DNA of 64,000 bases from Rhynchosporium graminicola (GCA_900074885.1 FJUW01000009.1:723368-787367); one strand, 5' to 3'; counted from the stretch's first letter, positions 22,300-35,718 are shown. The notes: generated from the sequence alone by a model not told the origin. Made by a program: numbers and translations.

Positions 22300-25200
22300 T
22301 TACAAACCCGGCACTCTCTCCACCTCCCTTAGACACACTCCCGCAGCCAAATATCTAAAACTCAACAAATTCTCCCATCGCTTGTAAACATCCTTTTTCT
22401 CCAAGCTAACACACAAACAAGCCATACTCCTCTCCAAACTCTCCTCATTCCATTCTGTCCCATCCTTCACTATACAATTCACAATGAAAGCGGAGTGTTC
22501 GTCGAACCGCTCTTTCATCGTCGTGGAAAGCTCACGCTGGTTTTTTGACTGGGCTCCTGTGCGCCCGAGGATGTTGCCGATGAAAGCTTCGAGTTCGGAA
22601 ACGGCGTGGAGGGTGTGCTCGGAATGGTTTATCATTATGTCGAGCATTGTTTCTTCGTACCTATGATTCTGATTAGGCCTTTGCAATATTTTTAGGTAAA
22701 GGATGAGGATATGTAAGACTCACATAGCACGGATGTCTCGGGCCCATTCGAGATGGTGGCTGTACTGGAACAAAGCACATTTGGTACGGACGTGATCCCA
22801 AACAGAATCAATAACTGTGGCTTCGCTGCTGATATCTGGATTCAGCGAACGACGCTTGATATGTTCGAAAATTTCTCGTTCGTCGATGGCGCGATAGAGC
22901 TTGCCGAGAACTTTGCTACTCTCGTAGTATCGGTGTTTTGAGAAATCATCGTCTTCATCCGCTGGGTCATCAGTATCTGGATCATCAATCTCCTCCAACG
23001 ACAGTCCTCCTTGCTTCTCGATATTCACGTGGGGCCCGGGGGCTTCGAAATCGGGACGCCATTTGTTGTAGCGAGGGAGGAGGGACATGTCGACCTGTGA
23101 GCGCACATATTAGTATCGATCCAAGGACAAGGTGCTAGGGTAGTGATCTTACTGGAATGCCTGTTTTCGAGAAATCTACAGCCGTGGAGTGCATCTCCGC
23201 CAATTTAAGGCAGTCCATATGCAGCGTTCCAGTTGGTTCCTGATCTGCCATCACACGATGCAGAACAGCAATTCTGCCAAGCTGATCGGTTTCCATAAAT
23301 TGAATAAAGAAGTCGGTCATGTCGTCTTTGGTAACAGCTCTGTTGATGTCAATAGGGGGTAAACGACTGTAATCAGCAGGCTGAAATGTTTGCTTCGGAG
23401 CACAATTGTCATCCCACATCACGTAGTATCGATCACCGTCAAGATCGCCTCCTGAAAGTTGACTTGGTAGATCTCGGGCACCTTTGCTACTGAAGACTAT
23501 ACAGTTGGTGAGTTCGGAAAGTGGTGAGCCTCTTGGAGGGATGACTCCATCTGCTAGCTGAACGTCGCCAGGATGAAGAGCGGGGGCCTTGAGAATATTA
23601 GTACAGTTCAAATCATAAAACTTGAGAACCAGAAAGGAGTGGTGCATCCATCACTACTTACACGTGTGATCACGAGATTCTTCTTTATCAGAGCCATGGG
23701 CACTCCGTCGATTGTGGCAGAGCAGTAGACTTGGCCTTCCTCGAGAAAGCCCGTCTCGTCCATTATCCCATGTAGATGCCATCCCTTGTCCACAGGAATT
23801 CTTGTCTTGTGCTTCAAGAGGCGAAGCTCGACAAGTAAAGTCATCTCCAAGACATCTCGAAGGAAGCCGTCTCTTCTGAAGTCAAGGCCCAGGTACGCCA
23901 GTTCATTGATCAACCAAGGCAAATGAAGAGATATGCCGATTGATTGACGTTTTAAGAAAGTGGAAGCATTGATAGGGCTCTCGGTAATGGATCGCAGACG
24001 CTGCACTTCCTGAGCTTGGAGGTTCAAGAAAAAGTGATCTTCGACACCAAGATCTTCTAGGATCTTGATGAATTGGCGATTCAAGTACATAGTGAGCGGT
24101 CGGTATGCTGCTTCGCATATTTCGATATCTGGCCAAGTTGAACCATCGAACTTTATCATCGAGGGCCGCAAAAGCATACAGTCACCTGGAAGCCGTGTGT
24201 CGAGAGAGATCATACCCTTTGCACCTGTGTAGTGTAAGTAAGATTTCGCAAGTCGCAGTCCAATTTCTCTACCTCGATACCTAATCTGGAACAGGTTGGG
24301 TTTGATACGTTTGGCCTTAGGAAGGGCGTCCCAGATTCTCTGCATCATTGCAACAGAGATTGTTCCCACGCCATCACTAAATGTACGACCATTCCGTTCG
24401 ACATCTGGGACTTCGATAACCAAATTGTGATCAATGGCCACTGCAGTCCTCGTATCCGAGAAAACCTGACCAATTCGAGCAGCACATTTGGCAGGGCTCT
24501 GAATTGCCGAAAAGTTGCCTAGCTCCTGAATCATAATTCTATCGTACAAGAGGCTCCCCTCGAAAACAAATGGTGCCATAAACCAACATGACTTTCAGGT
24601 GATAAAGAGTTAGCAAGTTTCCTCTATCTCGGATGCAGAATCAGAAGAATAGCCCATGAAAATCAGGGGGGGGAATAAGGACAGGAGGAACAGAGGATTC
24701 GAATTCTTACCTGCGCGCGAAGAGAAGAATGTGAAGAGCCCAAGAATGAGTATTCCCTACCAGCAATAGTAATGCCATTGCGAAGTATGTTCTTGAAGCG
24801 TCCGTGGAAGATTCTCTGATTCGAAACGCGGGGGCTGAAGCGGACTTGCTGACCATCTTCGTCGGAGAACTGTACACGAATGAAATATTCATGGTGGTTT
24901 GGATATTTTCGGAGGACTCGGTTGTTCGCTTCAACTTCTGGTCCGCAGAGTCGTATGGAAGACGGCGTAATCTTTACCCTATGGATAATGGCAATGTTTT
25001 CTGATCCCTTGAGATCTTTGTCAACTGCAGCATCTTCTCTCTGGCACTGCTCTTCGTTATCTTTCAGATACTGTAGGAGTTCTTCCAGCTCAAACTCGGT
25101 TGCTTCGGAGTCAGGCCCTGCGTAGCTAAGTTGGTTGAACAACTTCCGGATCGACTTGACACAAATGGGTATTGGAGTCCGGCGTACCATATCCTGAATG

Positions 25201-26330
25201 TCAGGGATCATCTTGAGAACTGTCAGGGGAGGGAGGTACCCGTCTAGAGCAAGCTTCAAAATTTGAAAGGCCAACGGGAAAGGAATGCTGGTCGAATTTG
25301 AGGATAGGACGGCTTCTAGCATCTTTACACCTTGCTCGAATGTTTGTTGGGGTCTGATAACATCTGTTCTGCGGTGTATTATGCGGGGTAAGCTTTTAGA
25401 GAGTCGTAGAGATTGCATGCGTGCTGCTACATCATCTCGCCCAACAGTTACTGGCTGGAGTGCAACACGATAAACGAAACAACTCCCGGCAACTTTTGCA
25501 TGTTTACCGTCCATGCAAGGAAGTCGATGCCGCTCAGGACCTGCTCGGCGATTTTGTGGTGAATTGTTTGGTGTTTGCATACCAAGCTGCGCCATCATTT
25601 CTGCCAGCGGGTCTGAAACAATTCTCTCAAAGAACCGAGGAGCTTCACGCATACTAAAGATAAATGATGGTGTGGAGCCTTCTTCAGCTGCGATACACAA
25701 TGTGGCGAAATGCAAGAAATCAATCCGCAATCCCGAGTCAAGTGTCAAGATGGTACTATGCTCGCCAAACTTTAAAGTGCCAGCCAACTCCCATGACACT
25801 TGAGGCTCGAACAGTAAATTAGATCTGATGTAGCTCCAGACCCCACAGGAAACTGATGCGGCTGCAAAGAATGCAGGTAGAACTTGAGGCTTGTAGTGGA
25901 TATGTTGATCAACTTTTGTCAGTTTAGTAACTTTCGTGTGACGGTCTTTCTCTTCCTTGGCAAGAACCCGAAGTAAATAAGGATTGGCCTCTTTCGAGCT
26001 TTTCTGACAGTATATCGGTTGTCCAAGGAAAACGAGATTGACAGAGGTGACTTTGGGCTGCGGCTGATGGTAGCTTCGTTGGATTGCACTGTACCGAGAG
26101 ACATTGAACTGAGCGGCATTGTACTGCGTTTGGTTCTTGGTTTGACCGTAATGTCGGAGGAAGAGCTCGGCCTCATCCACATGGAGGAAAGTCAGGAACG
26201 CAAAAGTTTTGTCTCGCGGCTTATTGACATGAACAGATCGGATTAGCAAGCTTTTGAAATGGCCCTTGAGGAAACTCCCAAAGTGATTTTCCGTTGCTTG
26301 CGGAGGGACGTTTCGCACATGGACGTCCAT
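22300..26330 (-). CDS. Cellular RNA-dependent RNA polymerase with N-terminal RRM, 1238 aa
   Basis: Exons (minus strand) are 26330-24711, 24591-23662, 23587-23153, 23094-22724 and 22660-22300. Four introns of 58-119 bases have GTAAGA, GTAAGT or GTGAGT donors, and every junction keeps frame. Residues about 1-75 form an RRM-like fold with RNP2 VHVRNVP (3-9) and RNP1 KTFAFLTF (41-48). The polymerase domain covers about residues 480-1030. The eukaryotic RdRP signature SGGDLDGD sits at 895-902, with all three catalytic aspartates present (898, 900, 902). A helical C-terminal region follows. Family knowledge: such enzymes turn aberrant RNA into double-stranded RNA that Dicer cuts, feeding RNA silencing, meiotic silencing or small-RNA production (QDE-1, SAD-1, RRP-3 and Rdp1 relatives). 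Which subfamily this is cannot be settled here. The gene looks intact, which contrasts with the wrecked DNA on both sides. Confidence 0.93.
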
Positions 26331-27211
26331 GGTGGCTGTATGGGTTTAGTTTTGATGCGTTCGATGATGGTCTCAATCAGACTGATTGTCTCCAGGCTAC
26401 CGAAGCTTGCATGCTCATAATAGAGAGCCTTGGGAAAACGAAAACTGGATTCGGAAACGCTCGATAAGATGGGAACAGTTGCGGGAGAGAGAGTACCAAC
26501 ACAGACGCGGCGAGAAGCGGGAAGCGCGATATGAGCAGAACCATGCGAAAACTGAACTCGAATAGGAAAACTTCAAACCTTGGTACCTTCCTCCGTCCAG
26601 TTTGGCATGCGTCTTCTCCAATCGAATGGCAGGCCAGGATTGTTGAAACCCAAGGGTGGGCAAAGTGAAGGGAGAGACCCAACAAACGTGAATTGTGCTA
26701 GGCCTAAATGGGAAACGCTTAAAATACACCTGACTTGCTAGAAAATCAGCCCCGAGGACAATGCGCCTTCTTTCCGATTAATTCTGCTCAAGATAGATAA
26801 TCTTCTGACCTAATTGTAAAGATGCGACATTATCGAGTATTGAAGATTTCTGCGATTGGATAGTTGAAAACATCACGTGATAAATCCATCCTCGAAGAGG
26901 ATACTGGTTTCAGGGAGGCCTACGGCGTTCGGGCGATGGAAAGTTGGACGTCCCTTGGGAAGGGGGAAAGTCAAAACTCATCGTCAGCCTCTACACGAAC
27001 GAATACAAGCAAAGTATGATCATCGCTTTATCCTCTCTTACAAAGGAGACAAAACTTTTCAACCCTCAAATCGAGATTAATTTGTCACTCACAGTTGTGT
27101 TTCACTAGTGATCTCGAACGACTGGAGACCCATTAAGTATTTTTAGGCGTGTCTTGGAAGTTAAAGTCGCTTTTATCAGTACTTAGGTAGGCTTATTTAA
27201 CAGAAGAGGCT
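26331..27211. other. Divergent promoter region upstream of the RdRP gene
   Basis: No coding frame is supported. The region separates the minus-strand RdRP start from the plus-strand zinc-cluster remnant and would hold both promoters. Confidence 0.4.
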
Positions 27212-28330
27212 GGCTGCTATCAGTGCAAAGCCAGAAAAGTGAAGGTTCGTCCAACAAGAGTGATACGACATCATTTGATTTTCAAATAATCTGTAAAGGC
27301 TGTAAGATACAAACTTGCATGCAGTTTTCATTTCCTCGTATCAATCGAACCTAGAAGCCGACAGTAGACTGCTGCATCCTAGTCATGGCCGAGACGTGAC
27401 AAAGCTGATCCCTTTCTCAGATACATATTCATCAATGGACCTCCATCATTAAAATCGAAGGACCGGTACGACACTTGGACGAGCTGGCAAGCTGGACATT
27501 GAGCTCATCTTCAACCCGCGTATAGCCCTGTCCCACGAGTTACTTACCTATGCATGGTCTCCTCGCCGTCTCGGCACTCAAATTGTCGATCTTTTGACCA
27601 TCACATCGATCAGAGCTAAAAGAATTTGCCTGCAAGTCTGAAAATTGGCGTTTCCTATCTCCAGGGACTTGATCAGGAGAAATGGCTAGGAAGGAATCAA
27701 CGCTGTGTTTACGTTTACAGGATTCATGATCCCGTATATGCTTGCCGTCCCTGGCGCCATGGACGCATCTTCAATGAAACTCCTTCGCCAGAAAAGCCGC
27801 ATCGGTTTTTGATCCCTCGCAGTCTATTCCACCTCCTCACAGACGTCTGGCTCGCGATGGAAAGCGGGCATTTCTTCCACCGTCTTGGAGCCTACTCTAC
27901 TCGCCATAGACAATTCTTAGAATCCTGATGATTCTCATTTAGTCGAGATACAAGCGCCTCGGGAAGAATCGTGTTCGAGGGTCGTAGTTGTGGAAGAAGG
28001 ATTCGATGAGTGTATCAAGACTTTTGGTGAGTTAAGAAGGGTGTCTTGTTTGCCGATTCGCTGGATCAAAGTCTTATGATTATGAGTGCTGTCTATTATT
28101 GGCCGAGGACAGTGCTACACAGGTACGTGGGGCTGTTTTATCAACAGCAACCTGAACCTCCGGTTGTTCTGGCATATTGTTTGGTGTTGCTCAAACAAGC
28201 TCATTGGAAGAGGGGCGGTGGGAGAAACTTTTGGTTACAATTGAGGAGGAATTAAATCCAAACATAAAAGCCAGACCAGGTGGGTACTCGAGCAGCCATG
28301 CAGATGAAACAGTTTTTATTTGTTCAGCGA
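27212..28330 (+). pseudogene. Decayed Zn2Cys6 transcription factor gene
   Basis: 27212-27244 reads GCYQCKARKVK, the first half of a fungal binuclear zinc cluster (CX2CX6 pattern), with the sequence turning non-coding at GTTCGT, where such genes often have an intron. The remaining cysteines of the cluster are not found intact. Farther along, VYYWPRTVLHRYVGLFYQQQ at about 28094 and VVLAYCLVLLKQAHW just after it match the usual C-terminal region of this regulator family (tryptophan-proline motif, then a Leu-rich helix before WW). The continuation KLLVTIEEELNPNIKA lies in another frame, so a frameshift separates them. The gene is not translatable as it stands. It sits head-on to a dead FAD oxidoreductase, which may have been its target gene. 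Confidence 0.65.
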
Positions 28331-28402
28331 CCCACTCTCAATCAAAATTACCGATGGTCCTCCTTATTGTAGATATCATTGTTCGTTGCCAAGGCCCTCC
28401 TC

Positions 28403-29696
28403 TCAAGTATCGAGGAGTCCTCGCCAGCAAAACGGCATACATCGAAAGTTTTTCAACGTGTCTAAGTCTTCCTTGGCCAACCATTTCCCTAGGACTACGT
28501 CGGAAGTCAGTCGTCCGACACCGGCAGCTTGTGTGATCCAAACAGCTGCTGCAATGTAAAGGCCAGGAATACTTGGCACAGCCCCAGCAAACGGCATGCT
28601 GCCTGGAGTCACGGAGAACATTTCATTGAAGCTTGTGTGCGGAGTCTTCGACTTGCGTTGCGCGGGGTGTTGGAAAACAGTAAGCGCAGAGTCGTGGATG
28701 GTACTAAAGCGATCAGCAAGCCCACACATATTATTTAGAAGGATATACCTTTCCTTCACTCGATTGTACAGCGCACTTTGGTGTGGTACCGCTACAACTG
28801 GTTCATGATATAGGTCCCAAAACCATCAAAAACCCCATGGTCACGAGCATTAATATGCTTCTCAGGCCAACGGACAAAAGGTTGCTGAAGATCTCGAACA
28901 GGCCTTCAAATTCCATATGCATAAGGATGCGCAAGGGGAATTTTGGGCAGGGTCACGTCTAAGGTCTTGAGAAGTTACTGTGTCCAAATACCAGTCGCTG
29001 CAGTCACTGTCATAGCTTCCAGAGTTCCAAGCTCGATTCTAATGGAGAACAGGCTTTCATCCTCTCTGGAATGGTCGATTCTAGCTGTAAGAGAGCTAAC
29101 ACCTGCACCTAAGATCACGAACGCCCTTCGCTTCTGCTTCAGCCTGGTAGTATTGGACGATTCTGTGTGAGTCAGCGGTACCCTCAGATTCGAAGAACAG
29201 AGCTTGGGTCGGCTCATCTCGGGCGTGGAAATGCGGTGCAATCTTATTTGCGTCAATGGAAGATAGGACCTCTGCCCCGAAAGTCCAGAAGCATGTGCAA
29301 GACCTCGACGATTATGGAGTTGGGCAATGCCAGCTTCTGTGCTTGCTATCTCGAGACCTCCAACACGCTGGAACGCACCTAACAAACATTAGCCATGTAT
29401 CAGAGAAGACTCATGAAACATACCTGGGATTTTCGAGTATGCTTCCACCCTGTCTTTTGCGGTGTTGGTCAGATGCTCGATCGAATTTAGCTGTCCAACG
29501 AATCCAGGTGCAAATGCAGAAGACCCTTGCGGTTCCGAAGGGAACCATCAATAAGTACGATCTGTTTCGGTGAGGCATCGCGACTGAGGTAGTATTCTAT
29601 AGCGGAGCCTACAATACCACCTCCTATTATGACCGTCTTGTTCGTGAAAGACTGTTGCTGGATGTCATGGAATGTGTCTTTGTTGGACCTGGTCAT
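28403..29696 (-). pseudogene. Decayed FAD-dependent oxidoreductase (DAO family)
   Basis: Three minus-strand pieces line up in order as one oxidoreductase. The N-terminus at 29696-29487 has the dinucleotide-binding motif KTVIIGGGIVGSAIEYYLS followed by QIVLIDGS. A middle piece in 29385-28975 includes FQRVGGLEIASTEAGIAQLH, typical of the substrate domain of sarcosine- and glycine-oxidase-like enzymes. The C-terminus at 28759-28403 has PGSMPFAGAVPSIPGLYIAA then AVWITQAAGVGRL, the usual second FAD-contact region. The pieces are separated by stops and frame changes, and about 200 residues of middle sequence are not readable. The family oxidises amines or amino acids with FAD. This copy cannot make a full enzyme. 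Introns could account for some, but not all, of the breaks. Confidence 0.7.
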
Positions 29697-30213
29697 TTTT
29701 ACAAAAGATGCCAGGAGATAATAAGTAAACTAACTTGCCAGAGGGTAGAAGGAAAGCGGTATGGGAAATGGGGAAAGAAACCATCTTTTGATTCGAAATG
29801 CATTTTTATTCGAGTGTTTGAATCAAGTCAGGTCATTGCAAAGGCGTGGGCGTGCTCAACATTGATACAAGTGCCAAGTCTTGAGTTATTGAAGTTGAGA
29901 ATGATTCCGTGATACAAGCATTCCACATCAAACTCTTGATCTTGAGCCTCACCCTCTTCAAATCAAAGCATGATCTTAACGATTAGGCTATATCGCAGAC
30001 GGAAGTCAGCGGTTCATCATCAATGCAGCTCAAATAAAAGTGGAGACTGCCTGCATCATGTCACGTGTTAAGCTTTGAGCTCCGCGTCGCGAATCGTAAG
30101 CTATCGTGCCTGGAATCAATGTAACAACACCACTACCTGGATTCAACTACCATTCCCACGACCTCAACAACGACTCTCAGCCACATCAGATCACACCATT
30201 ACCATAGTGCAAG
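29697..30213. promoter_or_regulatory. Shared upstream region of the FAD remnant and proteasome gene
   Basis: No coding frame is supported. It contains a TCACGTG site near 30061 and a C/A-rich leader just before the ATG at 30214. I saw no copy of the yeast proteasome control element GGTGGCAAA. Confidence 0.4.
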
Positions 30214-31255
30214 ATGGATACACTCGTTGCCCAGTATAGTAGACCGATGTTCGAGAAGGAGAACTATGCCGAAGAAGACCAGATGGAGCTCTACCAGTCA
30301 ACACCAAGCTTGTCCTTGAAGTTCGCTATGCCTCCTATCGCTCAAGTAGGTCTCCATCTATCATCGCCGATGACATCTAGAGCTCCTGGAGCTTCAAATA
30401 GTGTGTCATGATTTATCTGCTAACTTGTTTGCCTCATCTAGCCCTCAGCCTGGCTCCGAGCTGCAACCGACGACCACGCCAACCCAAACTGTCCCATCAA
30501 GATCGCACACGGTACAACAACTCTAGCATTCAGATTTCAGGGAGGAATTATCGTAGCGACCGATTCGAGGGCCACGGCCGGCAATTGGATTGCGAGTCAG
30601 ACGGTTAAGAAGGTTATTGAGATCAATAGTTGCTTACTGGGCACAATGGCTGGAGGTGCGGCTGTACGTACCCACGCTTCATACACAGTCTAATCACCGG
30701 GCACCAAACAGAGGCATTATTGTTGGCAAGAGATGAGAGCTAAGTCGCTGAATTTAGGACTGTCAATACTGGCTCGCATACCTCGGAATGCAATGCCGCC
30801 TCCACGAACTCCGTCACAAACGCCGCATTTCCGTCGCAGCTGCTTCCAAAATCCTTGCCAACCTCGTCTACTCTTACAAAGGCATGGGTCTGTCGATGGG
30901 AACAATGTGTGCCGGTGTTACGAAGGAAGAAGGACCAGCTCTTTACTATATCGATTCTGACGGAACCCGATTGGCGGGCAACCTCTTTTGTGTTGGCTCT
31001 GGTCAGACATTCGCATACGGTGTATTGGACGCTGAATACAAGTACGACTTGAGTGAAGAGGAGGCCTTGGCGTTGGGAAGCCGATCTATTCTGGCGGCGA
31101 CGCATAGGGATGCTTACTCAGGTGGTTTCATCAATTTGTATCATGTCAAAGAGGATGGATGGGTCAAGCACGGCTTCAATGATACGAACCCAATATTCTG
31201 GAAGACGAAGTTGGAGCAGGGGGAGTTCTCGAATGTCACGAGCGAGTTAGTGTAA
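30214..31255 (+). CDS. pre2: 20S proteasome subunit beta type-5 (Pre2), 283 aa
   Basis: Exons are 30214-30345, 30442-30663 and 30758-31255, both introns phase 0 (96 and 94 bases, donors GTAGGT and GTACGT). The protein has the propeptide typical of Pre2 (PPIA...[20 protein letters not shown]). Cleavage after Gly68 exposes catalytic Thr1 at residue 69. Relative to that Thr, Asp17 (85), Lys33 (101) and the beta-5-specific Met45 (113) are all present. The rest follows Pre2 closely ([32 protein letters not shown]). Role: the chymotrypsin-like active site of the proteasome core, in cytosol and nucleus. Length matches the family (about 285). It is the only intact gene between 26.4 and 39 kb, flanked by decayed accessory sequence. 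Confidence 0.97.
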
Positions 31256-34200
31256 GAACAAGATAGACTGGTGTAAGGGAAGACGGTTTTCCTCTGAATG
31301 TCTCAATAGCAAGCATGGCTGCGCGATGGATGGGAGGGCATAAGAAGGCTGAGGCCATGTATATCACTACTTTTTTTTTTCAACGAGTGGTATTACCAAT
31401 GAGAACCTTGAATCGAATTTGCGTTCGGTAGGATTTTACACGTTTTAGTCTGCTCCGAATACTCTATGTCTTGACAATTTCCGCAGTTTCAGCATAATCC
31501 TCTCCAACTGCAGATTACTGGAACTCGTTAAGGGAGACCTGGGAATGATCTGTCAAAAAGGAAGTCTCCCGTGCCTCATGATTCTCGCTCTGTCCCCGGC
31601 TCGATGTTAGCGACTACTAGAGCCACATCACACCACATTACAATGAGAACCAGACCAAAATTCCAGCTCATCAAACCGACCTCCTCTTTCGGACTCAACC
31701 GAGAAGACTGCTTCACACTTAGAGACCCGGACGCCCTGCCAGAAGACGAGATCATTTCTTATGGTATTCTGTAAGAACTTTAATCCCTCTTTCGTCTACT
31801 TACCGTCCCACAACATCCCGAGAACAGTATTATGAGAAGATCACGTTACGTGGTGATACGAGGCACATGAAGAGGAGTGTTGGCGACATATTGTGAATAT
31901 ACATCATGATGAGGTTTTCACGTTGGTGAATGGGACACATTTGCTGGTCTATCAAATACACTCTCTTGTAATTTACTCTGTAGCTCAATCATTTGAATTA
32001 TTTCTGTGTAGAATGAAAGAAATACAGAGTTATCACCCTTAATTATTTCGACAGCTTGTGTACAGGAAATTTTTGGAAAGATGAGGACTACGCGATATAG
32101 AGATCCCAAAAGACGAGGTATTTGTGAGCCATGAGACTTTGAGCACGGATAGAATAACAGTAAAAGGACAACTTAAATTATTGACCGAGGATGTTCATGC
32201 TGTTCAACCATACCCTAGGAAAACCTGGACTACTGTAGAAACTTGTATTGCTTTCGTGAATATCTGTCTGCCACACTCTCCAAAGCGTCCTTCATTTCCA
32301 CTCCGGCAGAAGGGTTTCCGATTTTGCACTCACTGTTTTCCTACCGTATCTCAGTCATACCTTATGAAGATTGGCCGGACTCATAACAAAATCCAAATCC
32401 AGGTCATCTTCTTCCCAGCAGAAACCCTTATTCTACTACCAGGTAGCTTTCGCTCGACAGTTCATTGCTAGGAGCTCCACACAAATTTCCGAATCGCAAA
32501 TCACTTAGCTGTTTCAGGATATCGTTGTTTTCTACGACAACATCGTACTTGGCGATGGAAACTCATGCACCTATTCATCTCCAAGACCTGCTATTACCAG
32601 CATGCGATTCAAGCTTTGAGTGGTGAGTATTTTGGGTTCGAGAATCCGAATCCTGAGACGTACTCGAGAATCTATACTTGCGTAATAAGTTAAAGCCCTG
32701 TCTGGGTAGGGAGAGAATTATGAACATGGGCAGGAACCGAGGGGAAAGAGATCATTATCATTAAGCGCCGAAAAGCGCGATCCTTTACCGATTTCAAATC
32801 GGGATGGTCTATTCTTCGAAGGGTATGATTAGGGGAAGAGATGAGCGACCATATACTTAATAATGCTCGAATTTCGGGTAGCCAGACTATTTGCAGAGGT
32901 CTGACTTTCATGATTCAAGGAAACAACCCGAATTTGCTTTCGAATGGTCTCATTCCCATTATCAGGGGAAAAAATGAAGTTTTCCCAAAGCATTTCTTTC
33001 GTCGGTTGGGCTGGCCCGCATTTCGCTCTTTACCTCGATCAAAGCTTTCAAATTGAAAACCCCCGAAGGCAGTGCGTGCACGTCTCCAGGTTCGATAATT
33101 CTCGCCACCAACACCTAACTTTCGATATATCGTATCTTTAACATCAAGGAATTTCTACCAGATCATCCCGCCAGTAATTTTTTCGGATATCACCTTTAAG
33201 ATCTTCTTCTAGATCGTCCTAAAGTCTCCTCAATGGGCTGGGGTTGGTAATCACAAAGAAAACGGCTTTGTGCTCATTCCGTTGAAATCTATGGATTATC
33301 ATTACAACTGAACTGTAGGTTTGACGACAGAAACTAAAAATGAAACTTACAAGTTTCCCACCTCATTGCCTTGCATTTAAGAGTGTTCATACTGAGAGTT
33401 CATGCTCCTTGTCAAAGATAAATCATCCCTGCCGTCACCTGTCGACAAGATCATTTGGAGCGGTGGATTCCAATTTCAAACCACTCATCACATTCTTTGC
33501 AATCGCGTATATCTTCAGCGCTCCGATGGTGTTTACCAGTTCATGCCTGACTCAAAACTAAGTCACACTATCCCTTTCATGCAGTTACTAAATTAAAGCC
33601 CATTCTTATCCCTCGCATGAATAATCAATCAGTCTGAACTAGCTGATTCGTTCTCCCTGAGGACGAGCTGCAAAACGGAGTCTTTGTAAGCAAGTGATAA
33701 CTATGCGACTATAATAGTAATTGACTGCATTCTCTACATATGATCATTCTATTTAATATAATACTATATGTAGGTGAGATATATGACTCGGGGTGCTACT
33801 GATCATCGTTGTATCCACAAGCTTAATCTCCGCTAGTGTGTGGAACGGTCCGTGGCGGAATGCTTAAGCTTAGCAGCCTTTACCGTTATGTTGGGCATAT
33901 TTTGCTCCCTGAATAGCTTTACATCTAAATTATTTCAACTCTTTTCTTCCATAGCGTACCGCTTCGAGTTGTTCTTGTGTTATACTGTTTAACTGGGAAA
34001 GCCACTAGAACGTGCCTACCTGTCAATCTTGCTGTGAGCTGTGAGCAGATTCTCGAGCCCACCCCGCAGATATAAGACAGAGTGGGGCAATATCCGCCTG
34101 ACTGTAAATGCATCGCGATTTGAAGCAAGCATATTGACAGCAATGATCCCGTCTATAGTGACCTGAAAGCTTAGTCATCCGAACTTTACAGATTTAATTC

Positions 34201-35718
34201 CGGAGATTTGTTCTAAGCCACCTCCCTTCCAGGCACTTGTTTCTCCCGGACGGCATCGTGATTTGGTGCTAGGGGTGCCGGGAATACCAGTCACAATCGA
34301 GTTGCAGTGGACGCTGAGGAGCTTGACTAGACATGATGAGCACGGCAATACTCGGTTTCTATCCTGGCAAGTGTATGTCACTTCCGGATTAACTGACTCA
34401 GACGGTTACTTATCTGACTCTTATTGGCAATGCTGCGATTTTGGACGAGTACCGAAGGTTTGAAGGAGGAAGGTGAGCTTACATGTTTTGGACGGGATAA
34501 CGAACTCGAGTAGGAATGAAAATAAGCTTCACATGACAGCCCCAATAATCACGTCTCATGCTGAAATACGTATCTCACTTTTGAAATTAAAACAATAATG
34601 GATGATCACCCGTACACTTGTCCGTGAAAGACGGTCAACACCACCTTATCCAATGACAAGAAGCACTTAGCCCGGTAAGATCTCTTAAGCGCTTGTCGTA
34701 AACAGCCAGCTCCTTCCTAGAAACTCAATGGTCTATGAGAAAATTATGGTAGTTTGCTCAGCGCCTGCAAATTTGCTACAGCGTGCCGCATAACTTTTAA
34801 GCTGGATCCATAACGTGATGCATTTAATGCAGACCGGACTGGAAAAGATGGTTGCTGTGAAGCATAGACACCTTTGGACTTTCTGTGTATTACAATTTGG
34901 TCGCATTTGATCAAGTCAATAATTCAAGCATCCAAAGGGCCCATGACGATATATTTTATGGAAATTATTCGAAACTCCAGACTAATTTTGAAACAGAAAT
35001 ATTTCTTTTTTTTATTTCAAGGCTCGAGAGCAATGATACTAGCACAGGGACAGCCTCTTCCAGCCAAGACTCAGAAGTGTCACATTTTGCCTCAGTAATT
35101 TATTTTTTTCTTTAGCTCGTCTATCTTGAGTTATATAATTCCCAATTAGGCGATATAATTCGCATCACTTTTCAGTACCCAAAAACTCGACATTTTCTTG
35201 AATGATCTCTAGTCTTCTGAGTCCGATCCTTTATCTATTTTTTTCTCTGGGCATGTCTAAGAAAGTAGATAGGGAAGGTAAAGAGCCTAAAAAGTCTCCT
35301 TTACAATTGCTGATGTGACTACTATGATGCCCGAAGCACTCGAAGCCCTGTTTCGCAACCCCCTGTAGTGCTATCCCTCAAACCCTGCCACCTCCCCCTG
35401 TTTTCCTAACATTTCAATTGCATAGACTATACTAGATGTTCGGCTAATGCATGTCTCCTAGTTTGTCAGCCTTTCGATGATCCCAGGTTTCTGATGGTAC
35501 GAACAGGAAGGCTTATGGCTTCGTCAGCACACGAAGGTCCCGCGTACAAGTCCTGGCTCCATGACGGAATCTCAAACGCAAGAAGAATGGGATCTGCTCT
35601 GATACGTGGCAAGTTTGAAAGCGGTATAAGAAGCTTGTTCGGCGTGCTTTCAAAGAAAGCACAAAGTATTGTTCGCTGTCAAAACTGTCCGCAACTACTG
35701 CTTCCGTAAACCAACAAG
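31256..35718. other. 4.5-kb stretch with small unassigned fragments, no intact gene
   Basis: No frame over 120 codons has coding character. Possible scraps are a 44-codon frame from 31642 (MRTRPKFQLIKPTSSFGLNR) ending at a GTAAGA donor-like site; a TLDc-like scrap near 33000-33141; and KIIWSGGFQFQTTHHILCNR at about 33450. None is joined to a full gene by splice sites I could follow. AT-rich patches occur at 33700-33780 and 34970-35240. Confidence 0.4.
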
